64,000 nt of DNA, from positions 2,131,436 to 2,195,435 of the forward strand of contig OX459100.1 in NCBI GenBank assembly GCA_949775045.1, given 5' to 3'. The position numbers and the translations under genes were made by a program. This DNA comes from Metridium senile. Taxonomy: Eukaryota; Cnidaria; Anthozoa; Actiniaria; Metridiidae. Shown here piece after piece: positions 47,385-59,860 of this stretch. The notes below the pieces were generated by a model. It saw only the letters and a program-made list of their open reading frames with translations. It was not told the DNA's origin and did not search any database. Each line of letters begins with the position of its first letter. Position 1 is the first letter of the stretch.

Positions 47385-47772
47385 CTCCTTCACAGTTCCC
47401 TGCGCCATCTTGAAAGGTAGCCGGGCCTTTGCATCGAAGAGAGACGAATGTTGAGCTTGTAATGATAAAGACACGTGAATAAGAGACCTCTTTACATTCC
47501 TTGTTTGTTGTTCCATTTCAGATCACGTGATGCTACCCTTGGGAATTGTTTCTTTCACATGTAAATGATATAACACGTTCATCATAAAAGAACAATTCTC
47601 AAGGGAATGACACGTGGTCTGAAATGGGCAATTTGCATACGGAGGTAAAGAGGTCTATTGCCCGGTAAGGTGTTAAAGTGTCTCTATCATTGCAAGCTCA
47701 ACGTTCGTCTCGCTTCGATGCAAAGGCCCGGCTACCTTTCAAGATTGCGCAGGGAACTGTTAAGGGGATCAT
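47385..47772. mobile_element. Foldback element with another inserted in it
   Basis: Outer ends CTTCACAGTTCCCTGCGCCA and GCGCAGGGAACTGTTAAGG. Inside, at 47482-47662, is an inverted copy of the 25235-25415 element (CATTTCAGATCACGTGATGC ... GACACGTGGTCTGAAATG). Confidence 0.9.
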
Positions 47773-48103
47773 TAAGACTTTTAAAGTCTTTGTCGAGTAA
47801 AATATGGTGATTCTAATCGGGCTTTGTACACATGTCAACGTGAATCTGAACTATTGTTCAATGGACCTTATTCACTTGTTCCAGTGTTCTCCAATTGTTC
47901 ATTACATGTGGACACTACACAGTAGTATTTTGAGTAGCTAATATTCTTCTGGACTGATTGGCTTTGGCTTGAGCACATGGTAATAATGAGGCATATAGTT
48001 TAATTACGTCGACCAATTTGTTTATCTAACATGAAGACGAGGCTAGTCAGTCAAGAACAACAGCAGCCATATTTTGATTCATCCCATAATAATCTTCCAC
48101 GAG

Positions 48104-51100
48104 TTACGTCATTGATGCGATTTCTGCCTGTTTCTCCATGAACAGCAGTTGGTCAACAAGGAAACAGTCTCGAGGGTTTTTAACTATCTTACCCAACCCA
48201 ACCATGATAGAGTTCTCATTCTGAAAGTCATCACCGAACCGAACTTCTTTGAGATATTTGTACACTTTCATGAAAGCATCTTGGCCAAGAACTCTCATGC
48301 ATTCGCTGTATATCGTTAAGGGTTAAATTACCATGACAATAGCTGTTCTCATTTACCCGTGCAACAAAGTGTATAAGTTAAAGTGGGATAGTCAAATAAC
48401 AACAAAAGAACACGATGGAATTAAGGTGCATTAAAGAGTGATGCACTAAAGAGTGTTTCACGGGTAAATGAGAACCACTCTCTATTATAGCTACATGTAA
48501 ATGATTTTGAAAAATGGATTCAAGTTGAGGCTTTCGGGCACTTTAATTCATTGTTTGAAAACATTTGCATATAACTATCATAACAACTATTATTGGTATT
48601 GTTGTAAATTGGTCATCATCAACACAAAATCACAATCACCATCAACTTCAGCACCATTATCATGAGTATCATCAATCAATGACACAGTCATCATCAATAT
48701 CACAATCATTGAAATTCATCACCATCATCATCAACATTCTCTCCATTGGCATCATCATCAACTTGAGCATCATTATGATGGTCGCCATCATCAACACTAT
48801 CATCAGTGGCATCGCCATCATCTTCAGCATCATTATGATGGATGTCATTATCCACATCATCAGTGGCATCATCATCAACTTCAGCATCATTATGATGGAT
48901 GTCATTATCCACATCATCGACACTATCATCAGTGGCATCATCATCAACTTCAGCATCATTATGATGGATGTCATTATCCACATCATCGACACTATCATCA
49001 GTGGCATCACCATCAACTTCAGCATCATTATGATGGATGTCATTATCCACATCATCAACACTATCATCAGTGGCATCGCCATCATCTTCAGCATCATTAT
49101 GATGATCGTCATCATCAACATCATCAGTGGCATCATCATCAACTTCAGCATCATTATGATGGATGTCATTATCCACATCATCGACACTATCATCAGTGGC
49201 ATCATCATCAACTTCAGCATCATTATGATGGATGTCATTATCCACATCATCGACACTATCATCAGTGGCATCACCATCAACTTCAGCATCATTATGATGG
49301 ATGTCATTATCCACATCATCAACACTATCATCAGTGGCATCGCCATCATCTTCAGCATCATTATGATGATCGTCATCATCAACATCATCAGTGGCATCAT
49401 CATCAACTTCAGCATCATTATGATGGATGTCATTATCCACATCATCGACACTATCATCAGTGGCATCACCATCAACTTCAGCATCATTATGATGATCGTC
49501 ATCAACCATTGACACAGTCATTATAAATACCACAATCACCATCAACTTATATCATTATAATGATTGTAATCATCATCATCATCATCATCTACACTCTCAT
49601 CACTATTATAATACCAACATTATTATTATATATTTGAGATACTACACGCGTTGTGATTGGTCAAGCGCTGTGCTTTATAAAAAGGATACTTGGTTAGTTT
49701 TGACATTCTCTGTTCTCTGTGTGTCATTCCACCTTGGTCATACACTTCATCTGACAGTGAGCACTCCATATCACTCCCTGTGGTATCCAGTGCTTGCTCT
49801 AAATGGCCAACAAGAGCTCCATAGTCGTCTTCATTGTTTAGTGTTATATCCTCATCATGGTCACTATAATCATCATCACTATCAAATTCACTTTCAAACT
49901 GTGAATAGTACGTCTCTGCTAAGTCTGCATCTTCTGGTATGTCTGACACTGTAGTTAAATCAAAGCTATCATCTGAAGTAAAGACAAATAATAATAATTA
50001 ATAATATTTTAATATTTATATTGCGTGAGTTACATAGAAAGATGCTCACTTGCACATTACAATGTCTAAGCTAATTACAATTAAAGTGTAAAATATCAGA
50101 TATTTACAATAATTCATAATGTACAATGGATATTAATGCAAATTTACAAATAACACTTATGAATGATAATATAAAACACTTATGAATGATAATATAAAAC
50201 AAAATATATGGCAATATAAAATTAATAGTAATAAGTGGGAAATTGGAATATATTCTAGCTAGGCTTGGTAGGCAATACGGAACAGATGTGTTTTTAGCAT
50301 TTTCTTGAATGCAAACTATACAAACAATATGTTACTAAGATATGTACCACAATGAAAAATACAACCAAGATTTGGATATATTTTTACCTTGTTGTATTGT
50401 TCTTTCTACAATAGTACTTTCATTGGTTGTGGATAAGTCAAATTGTGTTGTAGTCATTGTAAAAGAAGGGTCACTGAATACATCAGGGTTATCATCTACC
50501 CATGGTAAAGACACTTGGTTCTATTGAACATACAAAAATACATAAATAAATGAATTAATGAAAGAATTAATCAATCAATGTATAAATTAATCAATGAATG
50601 AATAAATAAATCTATAAATACATAAATACCGGTAAGTAAAAAAGTAAATCAATGAATACATGAACAAATAAATGAAATAAAAAAGGATAAATAAATGAAT
50701 GCAAGAAAAATGAATGATTGAAAATAATAAATAAATAAATAAATTAATTAATAAATATATAAATAAATAAAATGAATAAATAAATAAATATTAAATAGAT
50801 AGATAGATAGATAGATGAATGAATAAATAAATGAATAAATGAATAAATGAATAAATGAATAAATGAATAAATGAATAAATGAATAAATGAATAAATGAAT
50901 AAATGAATAAATGAATAAATGAATAAATGAATAAATGAATAAACAAACAAACAAACAAACAAACAAACAAATAAATAAATAAACAAACAAACAAACAAAC
51001 AAACAAATAAATAAATATATAAGCAATATAGTATAGGGCAACTATGGGGGTCCGAGGACGATATTAATCTCTAAGGGACAGACCATTTGATATTTGATGG

Positions 51101-54100
51101 GGGGAGGGCTGTTTTGTCGGTGTCCGATATTTTTTGGGTAGTACTCAATACTTTTTGTTCGTGCAACAAAGGCTGCTCAATATTTTTTTTTTTAGTTTAA
51201 TAGCTTGCTCGATATGTTTTTGAATTCAGCCCCCTCCCCATCAAATATCAAATGGTCCGTCCCTAAATGAAACACTGTCATGATTATGTATTTGTCATCA
51301 TTTATTGTGTTTGTACCTGTTTTCTTTTATGTGAGTCACACTGCTGCTGGGCTTCATTCCCTTGCATGGCCATAAACCGTCTACAAAATACCATGGATGT
51401 TAGCATTATGAGCCATAAACTGTCTACAAAATACCAATGATGTTAGCATTGTGGTAGTGGTTAATTGTAGTAGAGATATATAATAGAAGTGGTAGTGGTG
51501 GTGGATGTAATATTAGCTGTTGTAATGGTGGTAGTTGTAGTGGTGGTCATAATGGTCATGGTGGTACGGGTAGATGTGGTGGTGTTGGTGGCTGAAGTAG
51601 TGGTGGCTTAAGTGGTGGTGTTGGTAGACGTTGAGGTAGTCGTGGCAGTGGTAGACGTGGTGGTTGTGGTAGATGTTGTGTAAGTGGTCAGGCTATAGTG
51701 GTGGTGGTGATAGTGGTTGTGGTAGATGTTGTGAAGTTGTGCAATTAATAATTACTTGATTTTTTCTGCTTCTTCATCAGCCTTCTGCATCTTTCTTTGT
51801 CTTAATCTATCCCTAAACATAAAATAAGTATATTAATTGTTAGTATAAATATTCTTGTATGTGTCATGCTAGGACTTCTAACACTTCTCTGGTCTCTTCG
51901 TGCTCTATAACTCGATAGAGCATGTTGCTTCATTATCTTCAATAGAGTTAATGTGTAGTCAAGGACCAGAAAAATAGGTAGAATAACCATATAAATTATA
52001 TATCCTTTTACTCCGATGAAGGGCTAAAGCTCGAAACGTCAGTAAAGTTAAGTCAACATTTTTTACAGCGTTACAAATTTTATTATATTATCTATCGTTT
52101 ATATCAAACACCGACGCAGCCTATACTAGTTTACTCGCTAGTTTCCATTTATATAAATTAAATTGTATTTATAATCTTACGATGGAGTCATTGGTCGTTC
52201 ATATTCTTGTTCTCGAGTTTCCAGGTGATCACTTCTTCTCCCAGACCTTGTAGCGGGCCTCTCAATAGTACTGAAATAGAATAGTTATTTTTTAATTTAC
52301 AAAATGCTTTAGGGAGGGACGTAAAAGAACCCACACCACTATTCAGGGAGAGTAGGCTACAGAGTTGCCGGTGTGTGTGGCCAGTGCTTGACTCGACTAC
52401 TGACTAACGACTGTACTAACCCCAGGGCCATATGTTGGAAAACTCTGATAGTGGTTAATACATCATCCTCGTAAAACAAAGATAACATAACATAACACAT
52501 AACATTTAAATATTCATTTATAAATATCCGTTGTATATCGGATACAGATCGGCCGCTCATATTGTATATATTACTTAAAAGGTGTTTTATTACAAGCACT
52601 GAGAGAACATATATTTAATATAAGCCTTGGCAACTTCAATTTTGGTGTCCATCAACCCATTAATCTCTTTATTACAATCAGAATAAAAATCATTTATATT
52701 GTGAAGACAGTACCTTCTAGACTGGAGAGATGCTGAAGCATTTACACTTAAATGAAGTTTTTCTTGCATTTGTAAGCTCATTTTCTATCAAAATAGATCC
52801 AAGGGTTTAATAGTTACTAACAATGCATGGGTTTAAAATATTAATAAATCATAAAATAGTGTATGCTTAAAATATCATGTGAACAAAATCATAAACAAAA
52901 TATCTAATTGTCAAATAATGAATTGAAATACGTTCAGTGTATAAGTTAAATACAGATACATGAGAAAAATATAATTTGCCCTTGGCGGGAATTGAACCTC
53001 ACGGTTTCGGCTTTCTAGTCTGTCGTGTTACCACTACACCACAAGGACCAACCACGCTGGATACGCAGCCGGACAATGTATTATAGGGCAACTGTGGGGG
53101 TCCCCAGGGCTATATCAATAGAAAGCTGAAACCCTGGGGTTCAATTCCCACCAAGGGCATATGATATTTTTTCTCATGTCCAGGGTAGTTGCTCAGTTAC
53201 ATACTTTCATATTATAAGCAATGAATTCATTTTTAAGAATTTCTGATCCACTTGGGCGTTTACTGGGATCTTTAGAGAGTAATCTGGAAAAGATTTCACA
53301 GCTATCATAAGCATTCTTATATCCAAACATACATGACCTTTTCATATGGGAAGGGATAAAAACAAACAAAAAAACACAAAAATGAACGAACGAACAAATG
53401 GATAAAATATAGAAAAACACACAAACATAAAAACAAAGAGCAAACTTATACACTTATACAAACAATACACCAAATCAAAATATGGCGGCCAATTTGAATA
53501 ACAATTCTTCTTGACTGCCCAGCCTCGCATACATGTGAAAACACTATTGTTTTCCAAAGTGAACACGAGGTTAGACAGTCAAGAACAATAAGAGTACGCC
53601 ATATTTCGATTCAGTCTATGAGCAAACAAACATATAATTAATGATAGACTTAATATAATAAATAAATGAATGAATGAATGGATGAATGAATGAATGGATG
53701 GATGAATAAATGAAAAATTAATTAATTAATTAATAAATGACTGAATAAACGAATGACTAAATGACTGAATGAATAAATCAATAAAAAAACAGTGAATGAA
53801 TGAATAAATGATATATTTGCTGCACATACCTTTTGTATAAATGATGTAATTCTTTGCTGTATTTCTCAGACAGTTCAGGGGGTTCACCCTCAACTATTTT
53901 GTACATTATTCCCATTAGACTCTGCATAGTAAACACTCCTTGTTAGTAAAATACACTAGATTATACTAAAGCTAGATATGGTAAAATCATTGTTCAAAGA
54001 TAATGATGATTATGAAATTTTAGGCTATGCAATAAGGGTTTGCGCATCATCAGGGGTAAAATTTATAAAATGTAATATTTATATTTTCTATGTTTACTTA

Positions 54101-57100
54101 AATACTTGTATGTTATTTATAATATTGAATTATTTTATTTTTGTGTTGAGGGTCCTAGTTTAGAAAACTGTAAATGGTTATCATGTCTCTCTCCATAAAG
54201 ATATTGATTGTATGTTTCTTAGTATCTTTTCAGGGTACCAAAAAAGAAAGACCTCATTTTTATATATATTTATATATAGTTATTTAATAAAGCAAAATAT
54301 AATGATACTAATATAAAAAAGTTTTATTTCACGACGTTTCTGAGTCATACTGACGCCATCATGAGGTAAATGTAATTGTATAAAAGCATGACAGTAAGAG
54401 AATCATATAAATGATAAACCTATGAATAATTTACAAGAACACTTTTGCCCTAAGCTAGGAGTCCAATTGGACATTAAGAGTTGGTTTTCTTTGTCTTATG
54501 TATAGTAGCTGTGCTTTTTTTTCCTTTATGTGGTATCTTTTAGGGCTAAAAAATAAGCTTCCCCCCATGCCCTATTTGCAATGAGGACACTCCGTCAAAC
54601 CGTGAGCATTTTGAGTTTTTGTTACTTTTTTTAACCCATATCCCATAAGCGAATATATTTGAAATATGATTTATTATGAACTCTTAGTGTATTTGAACTC
54701 ACTGCTTCATTTTTAAACGTTTTGAAGCAGTAGAATGTTTAGAAAATAATAACATTAAAATAGTCAAGTGTTCACAGTTTGAGGTTCCTCACTGTAAAGG
54801 GTTTCCAGTATCTTTTAGGTGTGTTTTTGACAATTCCTGATAAGCATAGCCAATACATTTATCCCTGGTTTAGGTTGTTAGAATGCCATGGTTTATTAGT
54901 CTCCTCACCTGCCCCTGGAATGGATGCTTCAAGTTGCACATCTCATATAAAATAGCTCCTAAAGACCTGCAAAACCAAAGTTATCTAAGTGATCTCCATT
55001 TGTCAATTCAGTGTATTTCTGCAGCAACTGTGAGGTTCACTCACACTCACTACCACTACTTTCCATATTTGCAACACACAACTCTGCTCACATGTTGATT
55101 TTTGCGGAGGGAGAAAAAACAAATAACCCAGAGAAAAACCCTTGTGGCTGATGAGAGAGAACAACACTTCAAACAAACTCAAACAAACGGGAATTGAACC
55201 CAGGTTACAGTCAACGGGAATCAAACCCAGGTTACAGTCTGTGGTGAAAGACCAGCACTCTCGCCGCTAGGCCACTCATGCCACCAGTTTTCATGTTGAT
55301 TTAATTATAATTAAAATAGTTACTCACCATATATCAGACTTGTGGTTATAAGCCTCATGTTTTAATACTTCAGGGCTCATGTAGTATGGTGTTCCAGTAA
55401 AGGTTGTTGCCATATCCGATGTACCCATCAAAATTCTTGATATCCCAAAGTCACCTAAAATAGATACGTTTTTTTATTTCTGTAAGTTGGAAATTCTCAA
55501 GGTTGAATTCATGAGGAATTCCTGAGAAGTATAAGGGGTGGCAAATGATTTGGCGAGACTTTCTGAGACGGTGAGAATGGGCTTTTTAAAATCGAGCCCA
55601 AGACTTATATTTTGCATTGCGAGCCCAAGATTTTGTTGTTATGAAATTTAATGAATATTCCGAGATTCCGAGACACCTTGGTTTTGCCTAAAACGAGATT
55701 CCGAGATTCGCATTAAATTTGCCGAAATTCCGAGATTTGAGCCAAATTTTGCAAGATGTTCGACTTTTCGAGGGACCATTTGCTACCCCTAGTATAAGTA
55801 AGTCTTATTTAAATTCCCAGAATATTGAGTTCATAATTCCTAAACATTTATAGATCCTCATAACTCCTAACAATTTACAAGTGATGTCATTAAATTCATT
55901 TAGAGTAAACTTCTGTGTGTTTAATCACATGAGCAGGTCCTAGAGTAAAAAGACTATTTTCTGCATCTAGTGTCAAATGAGCAGGTCAAAAAGTCTATTT
56001 TCTGCATCTTGTGTCACATGAGCAGGTCAAAAAGTCTATTTTCTGCATCTTGTGTCACATGACTTGGTCCAGCAAAAGATTGCAGGTGTTACTCACCTAA
56101 TTTGATTACATTGTTCTTGAGAAAGATATTCCTGTGAAAGATGAAACAGTATTGGTGTTGTTAGTATTATAACTGATGGCAGGTGTTTCATGTTCATGTT
56201 GGTGATAGTTATACAGTAGATCTAGGGCCATGAAATACCAACACGATTGATGTCAGCATAAATGCATGTTGGCATTTGAACCTCAGTGGTATTTGTGAAA
56301 GGAGCTGTAATAGTGAGTTATTGTTGTTGATGATGTTATATACCTTGTTTTAAGATCACGATGGAGAACCTTTCTGTTTTGACCAAGAATAAAAACATTT
56401 TATTAAGATTAGTAAGAAGAATGTTTATAGTAATAACAGTAAAGACAATGGTATTGATAACAATGATATAGGTAAAATCATATTTACTCGAATAAGCGCC
56501 ATGTACTAGGCTAAGCATATATATATGTTATGGCCTCTTGGTTTGTGTGTCTTCGGGTACATACTTACTTCTGATGCATACTATGCACTGCCAAGACTAT
56601 TTGTATAAACCAAGCAATGATCAATGATTCATCAAATGTTTTACCGGCCTTCTGCCAAGCTGTAATCTTCTCATTAAGATCACCACCCTGAAAAATGTTT
56701 TGATGAAACTCTTATTGATAAAACTATTATGCAATTTGATCTGACAATTGAAAGTCATAGTGGATTTGAAAGTTTATGTATCAACTTTGTCTATGGACAT
56801 AATTTAAAATAAAATTACAATAGACCAGTTTCGTGTTATTTAGCACCGCTGTACTATTTGACAAAAGGCGCATTTGCACAGGCTTAGCCTCAATTCAGAG
56901 TAAATGCAAATGTGTTTTCTTTTGTTAAGCGGTAACATTTTTTCGTGCTTTGCTTGGGATTTGTGAATATTTTGACAACAAATCGAGGCTTAGCCTGTGC
57001 AAATGCGCCTTTTGTCAAATAGTACAGCGGTGATAGATAACGTGAAACTGGAGTATTCAAACTATTAATAGGTAAATCAGAAGTAAGCATTGTTATTGAA

Positions 57101-59777
57101 AGGTGGTGAAGAAGATGATGATGATGATGGAGATGAACATGATGGTGATGATAAAGATGATGGTATTAGGAAGAAGAGGTTAATGTTTATGATGATGTTG
57201 ATGTTGATAGTGATGGTGATGATAAAGATGATGGCATTAGGAGGAAGAAGTAAATGTTAATGATGATCATGATAGTGATGGTGGAGATGGTGTTGATGAT
57301 GGAGAGGAAGATGATGGTGATGATAAAGATGATGATGATGATGATGATGATGATGATAGTGATGTTGAAAATGATCAAGGTGCGGATGATGGTGGAGGCA
57401 GTGGTCATGATCAGGATAATAAAAATCTTGTTGATGTTTTTTAAACATTCAAGTACATTTTGATACAGTGGGACCCCGCTATACAAGACCAGACATATGT
57501 TTTGGTACAAAGTTTTACCAGATTAGACCCCCCCCCCCCCCCCCCCATATAACATACTAACCTCACAATATTCAGTCACTATGCAGAAGAATTCTTGATC
57601 AAGAAAGCTGTCCAAGTACTTGACAATATTGGGGTGGTTCAGCTGTGGTTAAAGAGTTAGTTATTGATAATCTAGATTTTGTCAGTTTTCTTGCATCACT
57701 AAATCAACAAAAAGTTATTCAAATTGTATTTATTTTATTGATGTTAAAAAAATGGTCCCCCTCTCAGCAAGGATAAGTGGACCAAGAACAGAGGATTAAA
57801 CAGACTGCTGCATTAAGGTGCGAATTGCTGTCATACAGTGGAACCCCGCCTTATGACCACCCACTTAATACGGCCACCCCGTTATTGTGGCCAGTTTTTT
57901 AGGTCCCAATGAAATGCATGCCCATACATTTTCTATAAAATGTACCTGCTTACCGTATTTGCCAGTGTATAAGTCGACCCTTTAAGCCCCAAAATAAACC
58001 TAAAAAAATCGACCTCGACTTATACACCGGGTCGAAAAATTGACTTTTTGATTTTCACTTTTGTTCAAAGCAAAAGTAATGACATTTCGCTCAAAAACAT
58101 TGCCTTGTTTTAAATAGTAATTTAAATAGTGTTTAGAAAGCGTTTTAATTATCCTTGTAAAGTGTATATGAATGAACTGAATATTGTTGTTTATTGTAAT
58201 TCAAAGCTAAATACAGCGCATTTATAGAAAAGTTTTCTTGACGTTTCTTTGATTAGTGCATATAAATAGTTGAGAAACTAGGGTCAACTTATACAAAGGA
58301 TATATGAAAAAATCGTGAAATTGATCGAAATTTTAGGGGGCAGACTCATCCTGAAAGCCGCTCACTAACCAACTGAGCTACAATTGTTTCTGTAAAGCCA
58401 CTTGTGAGCTAGTTAATATGTAAGCTGTATGATTATACTCACATTAGATAATAACTTAGCTTCTCTCATAGCATCCACAGTTTCATCAGGATGTAGTTCC
58501 CCTACATATATCTCTTTCAAACATTTTCTGAACAGCAAATGAAATAGAAAATAGTTGTTAAGAATTACAGTCACATGGAATATTTGAGGTTATATATTAA
58601 AGTGGTGTCTTCATTTACATGCAGGGAGTTACATGGTGCATTTTGATTAAATTTGCTTGCACAATTTTTTTAACCATCCCCTTACAGCCAAAGGACATGA
58701 AGCGTGCCCGTCTAGACTGCATTATTCGTTTTATTATTCGATTCTTGACTTCATTCTTCGTTTTCCAAAAAGTAAGTATTCAAAAAATGAATGAAACCTC
58801 TTTAAATCTCATTGAATAATCAGATTTATTATCTATATTAATAATAGTATCAATTACTTTTGATATCATATTTATTTATATGAATTTTGAGAAGTTTGAA
58901 AAACAAAGAATGAAGTAAAAAATCGAATTAATGAAATGAATAATGCAGTCTAGACGGGCATGCTTCATGTCCTTTGACTTGACTGTAAAGTGTCTCTCTT
59001 ATAGCCTCATCCTTTGAGGTGCATAATAAATGCTCCCCCTACCCCTTATTTGCACCCCTTCCATGTAAATAAAGACAGGTCCATTTATCATAAGGTTTTA
59101 TTTGGTCATTGTAATTGTTTTGGTGTATTAACATTTATTGCATAGCAAGAGTCATGTTATGAAAGGCTAAATGCCACCTTTAGACCTGGTGAATGTCAGC
59201 TATTCAAGACTAAAATGTCAGTCTAGTTTATTCAAACACAGGTTGCCTAGCAATAAATGTTAACAAAAGGGCACTTCCCAAATCAATTTCTTTTAATTTA
59301 TTCAAGAATATAAGCTCCTATAAAGTCATGAATTGATGTGAAGTATCTAATTGCTAGATAAATGCTCCCAGACTATAAAATATGTCTGAAGCGTGCTTAA
59401 AGTTACAACATAAGCCCTTATCAACACATACTCGTAATAAAAATTATAAATGAAAAGCTCAATTCAGAGTAAAAAAAGTTTGTTAATACTTTAAGTGTTT
59501 ATAAAGTACGAATTTCGCTATGAAATTATTTTGAATTAAGTTTTTGGAAGCCATACTGGACAGGCAAGCAAAAAAGGTGAACGTCTGAGGTCTCGATCAA
59601 GTTGTAAAAATAATCTGCTCACCTTTCTCCATTCGCTTCTGAATCTTGCACAAGAAAAACTGTCCCAAAGTTACCACTTCCAAGTTTTTTAATAACATGA
59701 TATCTTTTAGCGTAGACACGACCTTGATCTTTAGAAGGATTCCTTCCTTTTGGAATGGACTTCGGCAAAGGCATCAT
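48104..59777 (-). CDS. NEK11: NIMA-related kinase 11
   Basis: Ser/Thr kinase of the NEK family, linked in humans to the DNA-damage G2/M checkpoint. Exons in gene order: 59623-59777, 58443-58527, 57562-57642, 56569-56687, 56344-56373, 56097-56131, 55328-55454, 54909-54966, 53830-53921, 53205-53283, 52714-52784, 52181-52270, 51756-51812, 51317-51380, 50388-50520, 49690-49972, 48104-48305. They sum to 1761 bp, 586 aa, all phases joining; human NEK11 has 645 aa. Gly-rich loop LGSGNFGTV is at 32-40, the ATP-site Lys in CLKEI at about 56, HRDLK at 151-155, DFG at 170-172, then GTPYYMSPE and [14 protein letters not shown]. The NEK11-specific C-terminal part is also present: a basic helix ([19 protein letters not shown]), the acidic [16 protein letters not shown] stretch and the end [11 protein letters not shown]...[14 protein letters not shown]. 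Start chosen at MMPLPKS; it shares a short promoter with DCTN6. Confidence 0.95.
48335..48490. mobile_element. Foldback element (CACGGGTAAATGAGAACC family)
   Basis: GTTCTCATTTACCCGTGCAA pairs with TTTCACGGGTAAATGAGAAC. Related to 22380-23185. In the last NEK11 intron. Confidence 0.85.
48720..49505. repeat. Minisatellite with 69-bp units and a higher-order period of about 300 bp
   Basis: Units contain CAACTTCAGCATCATTATGA, GGATGTCATTATCCACATCA and CACTATCATCAGTGGCATC. Blocks recur every few units, showing higher-order duplication. In the last NEK11 intron; frames up to 315 codons on both strands are artefacts. Confidence 0.92.
50560..51025. repeat. (AATAAATG)n / (AAAC)n microsatellite
   Basis: A long AATAAATGAATA run with a TAGA block at 50796-50815, then AAAC runs from 50940. 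In a NEK11 intron. Phe/Leu/Tyr-rich minus frames here are artefacts. Confidence 0.95.
51058..51268. mobile_element. Foldback element
   Basis: GGGACAGACCATTTGATATT and AATATCAAATGGTCCGTCCC ends, with GGGGGGAGGGCTG / CAGCCCCCTCCCC inside. Confidence 0.9.
51485..51740. repeat. GTGGTAGTGGTG-type G/T-rich repeat
   Basis: Degenerate TGGTGG/TAGTGG array between NEK11 exons 13 and 14. Confidence 0.8.
52010..52155. repeat. Half copy of the 10310-10560 foldback family
   Basis: GATGAAGGGCTAAAGCTCG, AAAGTTAAGTCAACATTTTT and ACTAGTTTACTCGCTAGTTT are shared. Confidence 0.75.
52961..53183. mobile_element. Inverted tRNA-like segments (SINE-derived)
   Basis: The minus strand of 52978-53049 reads like a tRNA (GTGTAGTGGTAACACG, then GAGGTTCAATTCCCGCC), and the same 3' part appears in + orientation at 53120-53160 (GGGGTTCAATTCCCACC), making an inverted pair. 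The presence of two arms argues for a SINE-derived foldback over a functional tRNA. Confidence 0.55.
53480..53620. mobile_element. Foldback element (TCTTGACTGCC family)
   Basis: AAAATATGGCGG and ATTCTTCTTGACTGCC pair with GACAGTCAAGAACAAT and CGCCATATTT. Related sequence near 43155-43300 and 48035-48080. Confidence 0.6.
53655..53805. repeat. AATGAATG-type microsatellite
   Basis: AATGAATGAATGGATG and AATTAATTAATT tracts just 3' (in NEK11 sense) of exon 53830-53921. Confidence 0.9.
55168..55288 (-). mobile_element. tRNA-derived SINE fragment
   Basis: On the minus strand: GGCATGAGTGGCCTAGCGGC (A box) and a B-box region CTGGGTTTGATTCCCGTTGA that is duplicated once more 28 bp on. A fragment GACATGAGTGGCCTAGCGGT lies at about 28296. 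Confidence 0.6.
55527..55797. mobile_element. Foldback element
   Basis: AGGGGTGGCAAATGATTTGG on the left and GGACCATTTGCTACCCCTAG on the right; the interior has repeated CCGAGATTCCGAGA. Confidence 0.8.
56822..57055. mobile_element. Foldback element (CACCGCTGTACTATTTGAC family)
   Basis: AGTTTCGTGTTATTTAGCAC and CACCGCTGTACTATTTGACA on the left; GTCAAATAGTACAGCGGTGA and ATAACGTGAAACTGGAG on the right. Third copy in the window. Confidence 0.9.
57110..57365. repeat. GATGAT-type repeat
   Basis: Imperfect GATGATGATGGTGATGATAA units with a roughly 85-bp super-repeat (AAAGATGATGG, ATTAGGAAGAAG). NEK11 intron. Confidence 0.85.
57525..57546 (+). repeat. Poly-C run
   Basis: About 20 C, within 20 bp of the donor of NEK11 exon 57562-57642, which ends GAG|GTTAGT on the minus strand. 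Confidence 0.9.
57833..57965. mobile_element. Element related to 46355-46545, inverted
   Basis: CAGTGGAACCCCGCCTTATG, TAATACGGCCACCCCGTTAT and GCATGCCCATACATTTTCTA. It is followed by another common repeat start, CCGTATTTGCCAGTGTATAA. Confidence 0.85.
58335..58405 (-). mobile_element. SINE head fragment
   Basis: On the minus strand ATTGTAGCTCAGTTGGTTAG is a classic A box followed by TGAGCGGCTTTC. No B box is seen. Same family as 28490-28735. Confidence 0.5.
58680..58990. mobile_element. Foldback element
   Basis: CCAAAGGACATGAAGCGTGC and CGTCTAGACTGCATTATTCG pair with AATAATGCAGTCTAGACGGG and CATGCTTCATGTCCTTTGAC. Confidence 0.9.
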
Positions 59778-59860
59778 ACAACATGTCTCTCTGTGGAACC
59801 ATCCATAACCCTATTGACCGGGCTTCCTGTGGTCTTCACAAACCCTTTCAAGGATTCAAG
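59778..59860. promoter_or_regulatory. Bidirectional promoter NEK11 / DCTN6
   Basis: Only 83 bp separate the two start codons, so 5' untranslated regions must be very short or overlap. A YY1-type AAGATGGCGTC covers the DCTN6 start (59858-59868). No TATA box is seen. Confidence 0.6.

Larger units (their letters stand above)
46206..48103. other. Intergenic between gene B and NEK11 tails
   Basis: No gene seen. After the gene B ATTAAA (46234-46239) it is mostly foldback elements: 46355-46545, 46607-47200 and 47385-47772. The genes on either side are convergent. Confidence 0.6.

Noticed and set aside
48672..49545. Asp/His- and Met-rich ORFs of about 280-315 codons
   Set aside because: Frames of the 69-bp minisatellite in the last NEK11 intron, open on both strands.
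50744..51041. Phe/Tyr/Leu-rich minus-strand ORFs suggesting membrane proteins
   Set aside because: Pure translation of AATAAATG and AAAC microsatellites.
52978..53049. Functional tRNA gene (minus strand)
   Set aside because: A- and B-box-like sequence is present, but the acceptor stem and anticodon arm do not close cleanly and the 3' half is repeated in inverse orientation nearby, pointing to a SINE-derived foldback.
59750..59860. N-terminal extension of DCTN6 from ATG at 59750
   Set aside because: Residues before MASGRSQG do not resemble DCTN6 and lie antisense to the NEK11 first exon; protein length fits the family without them.
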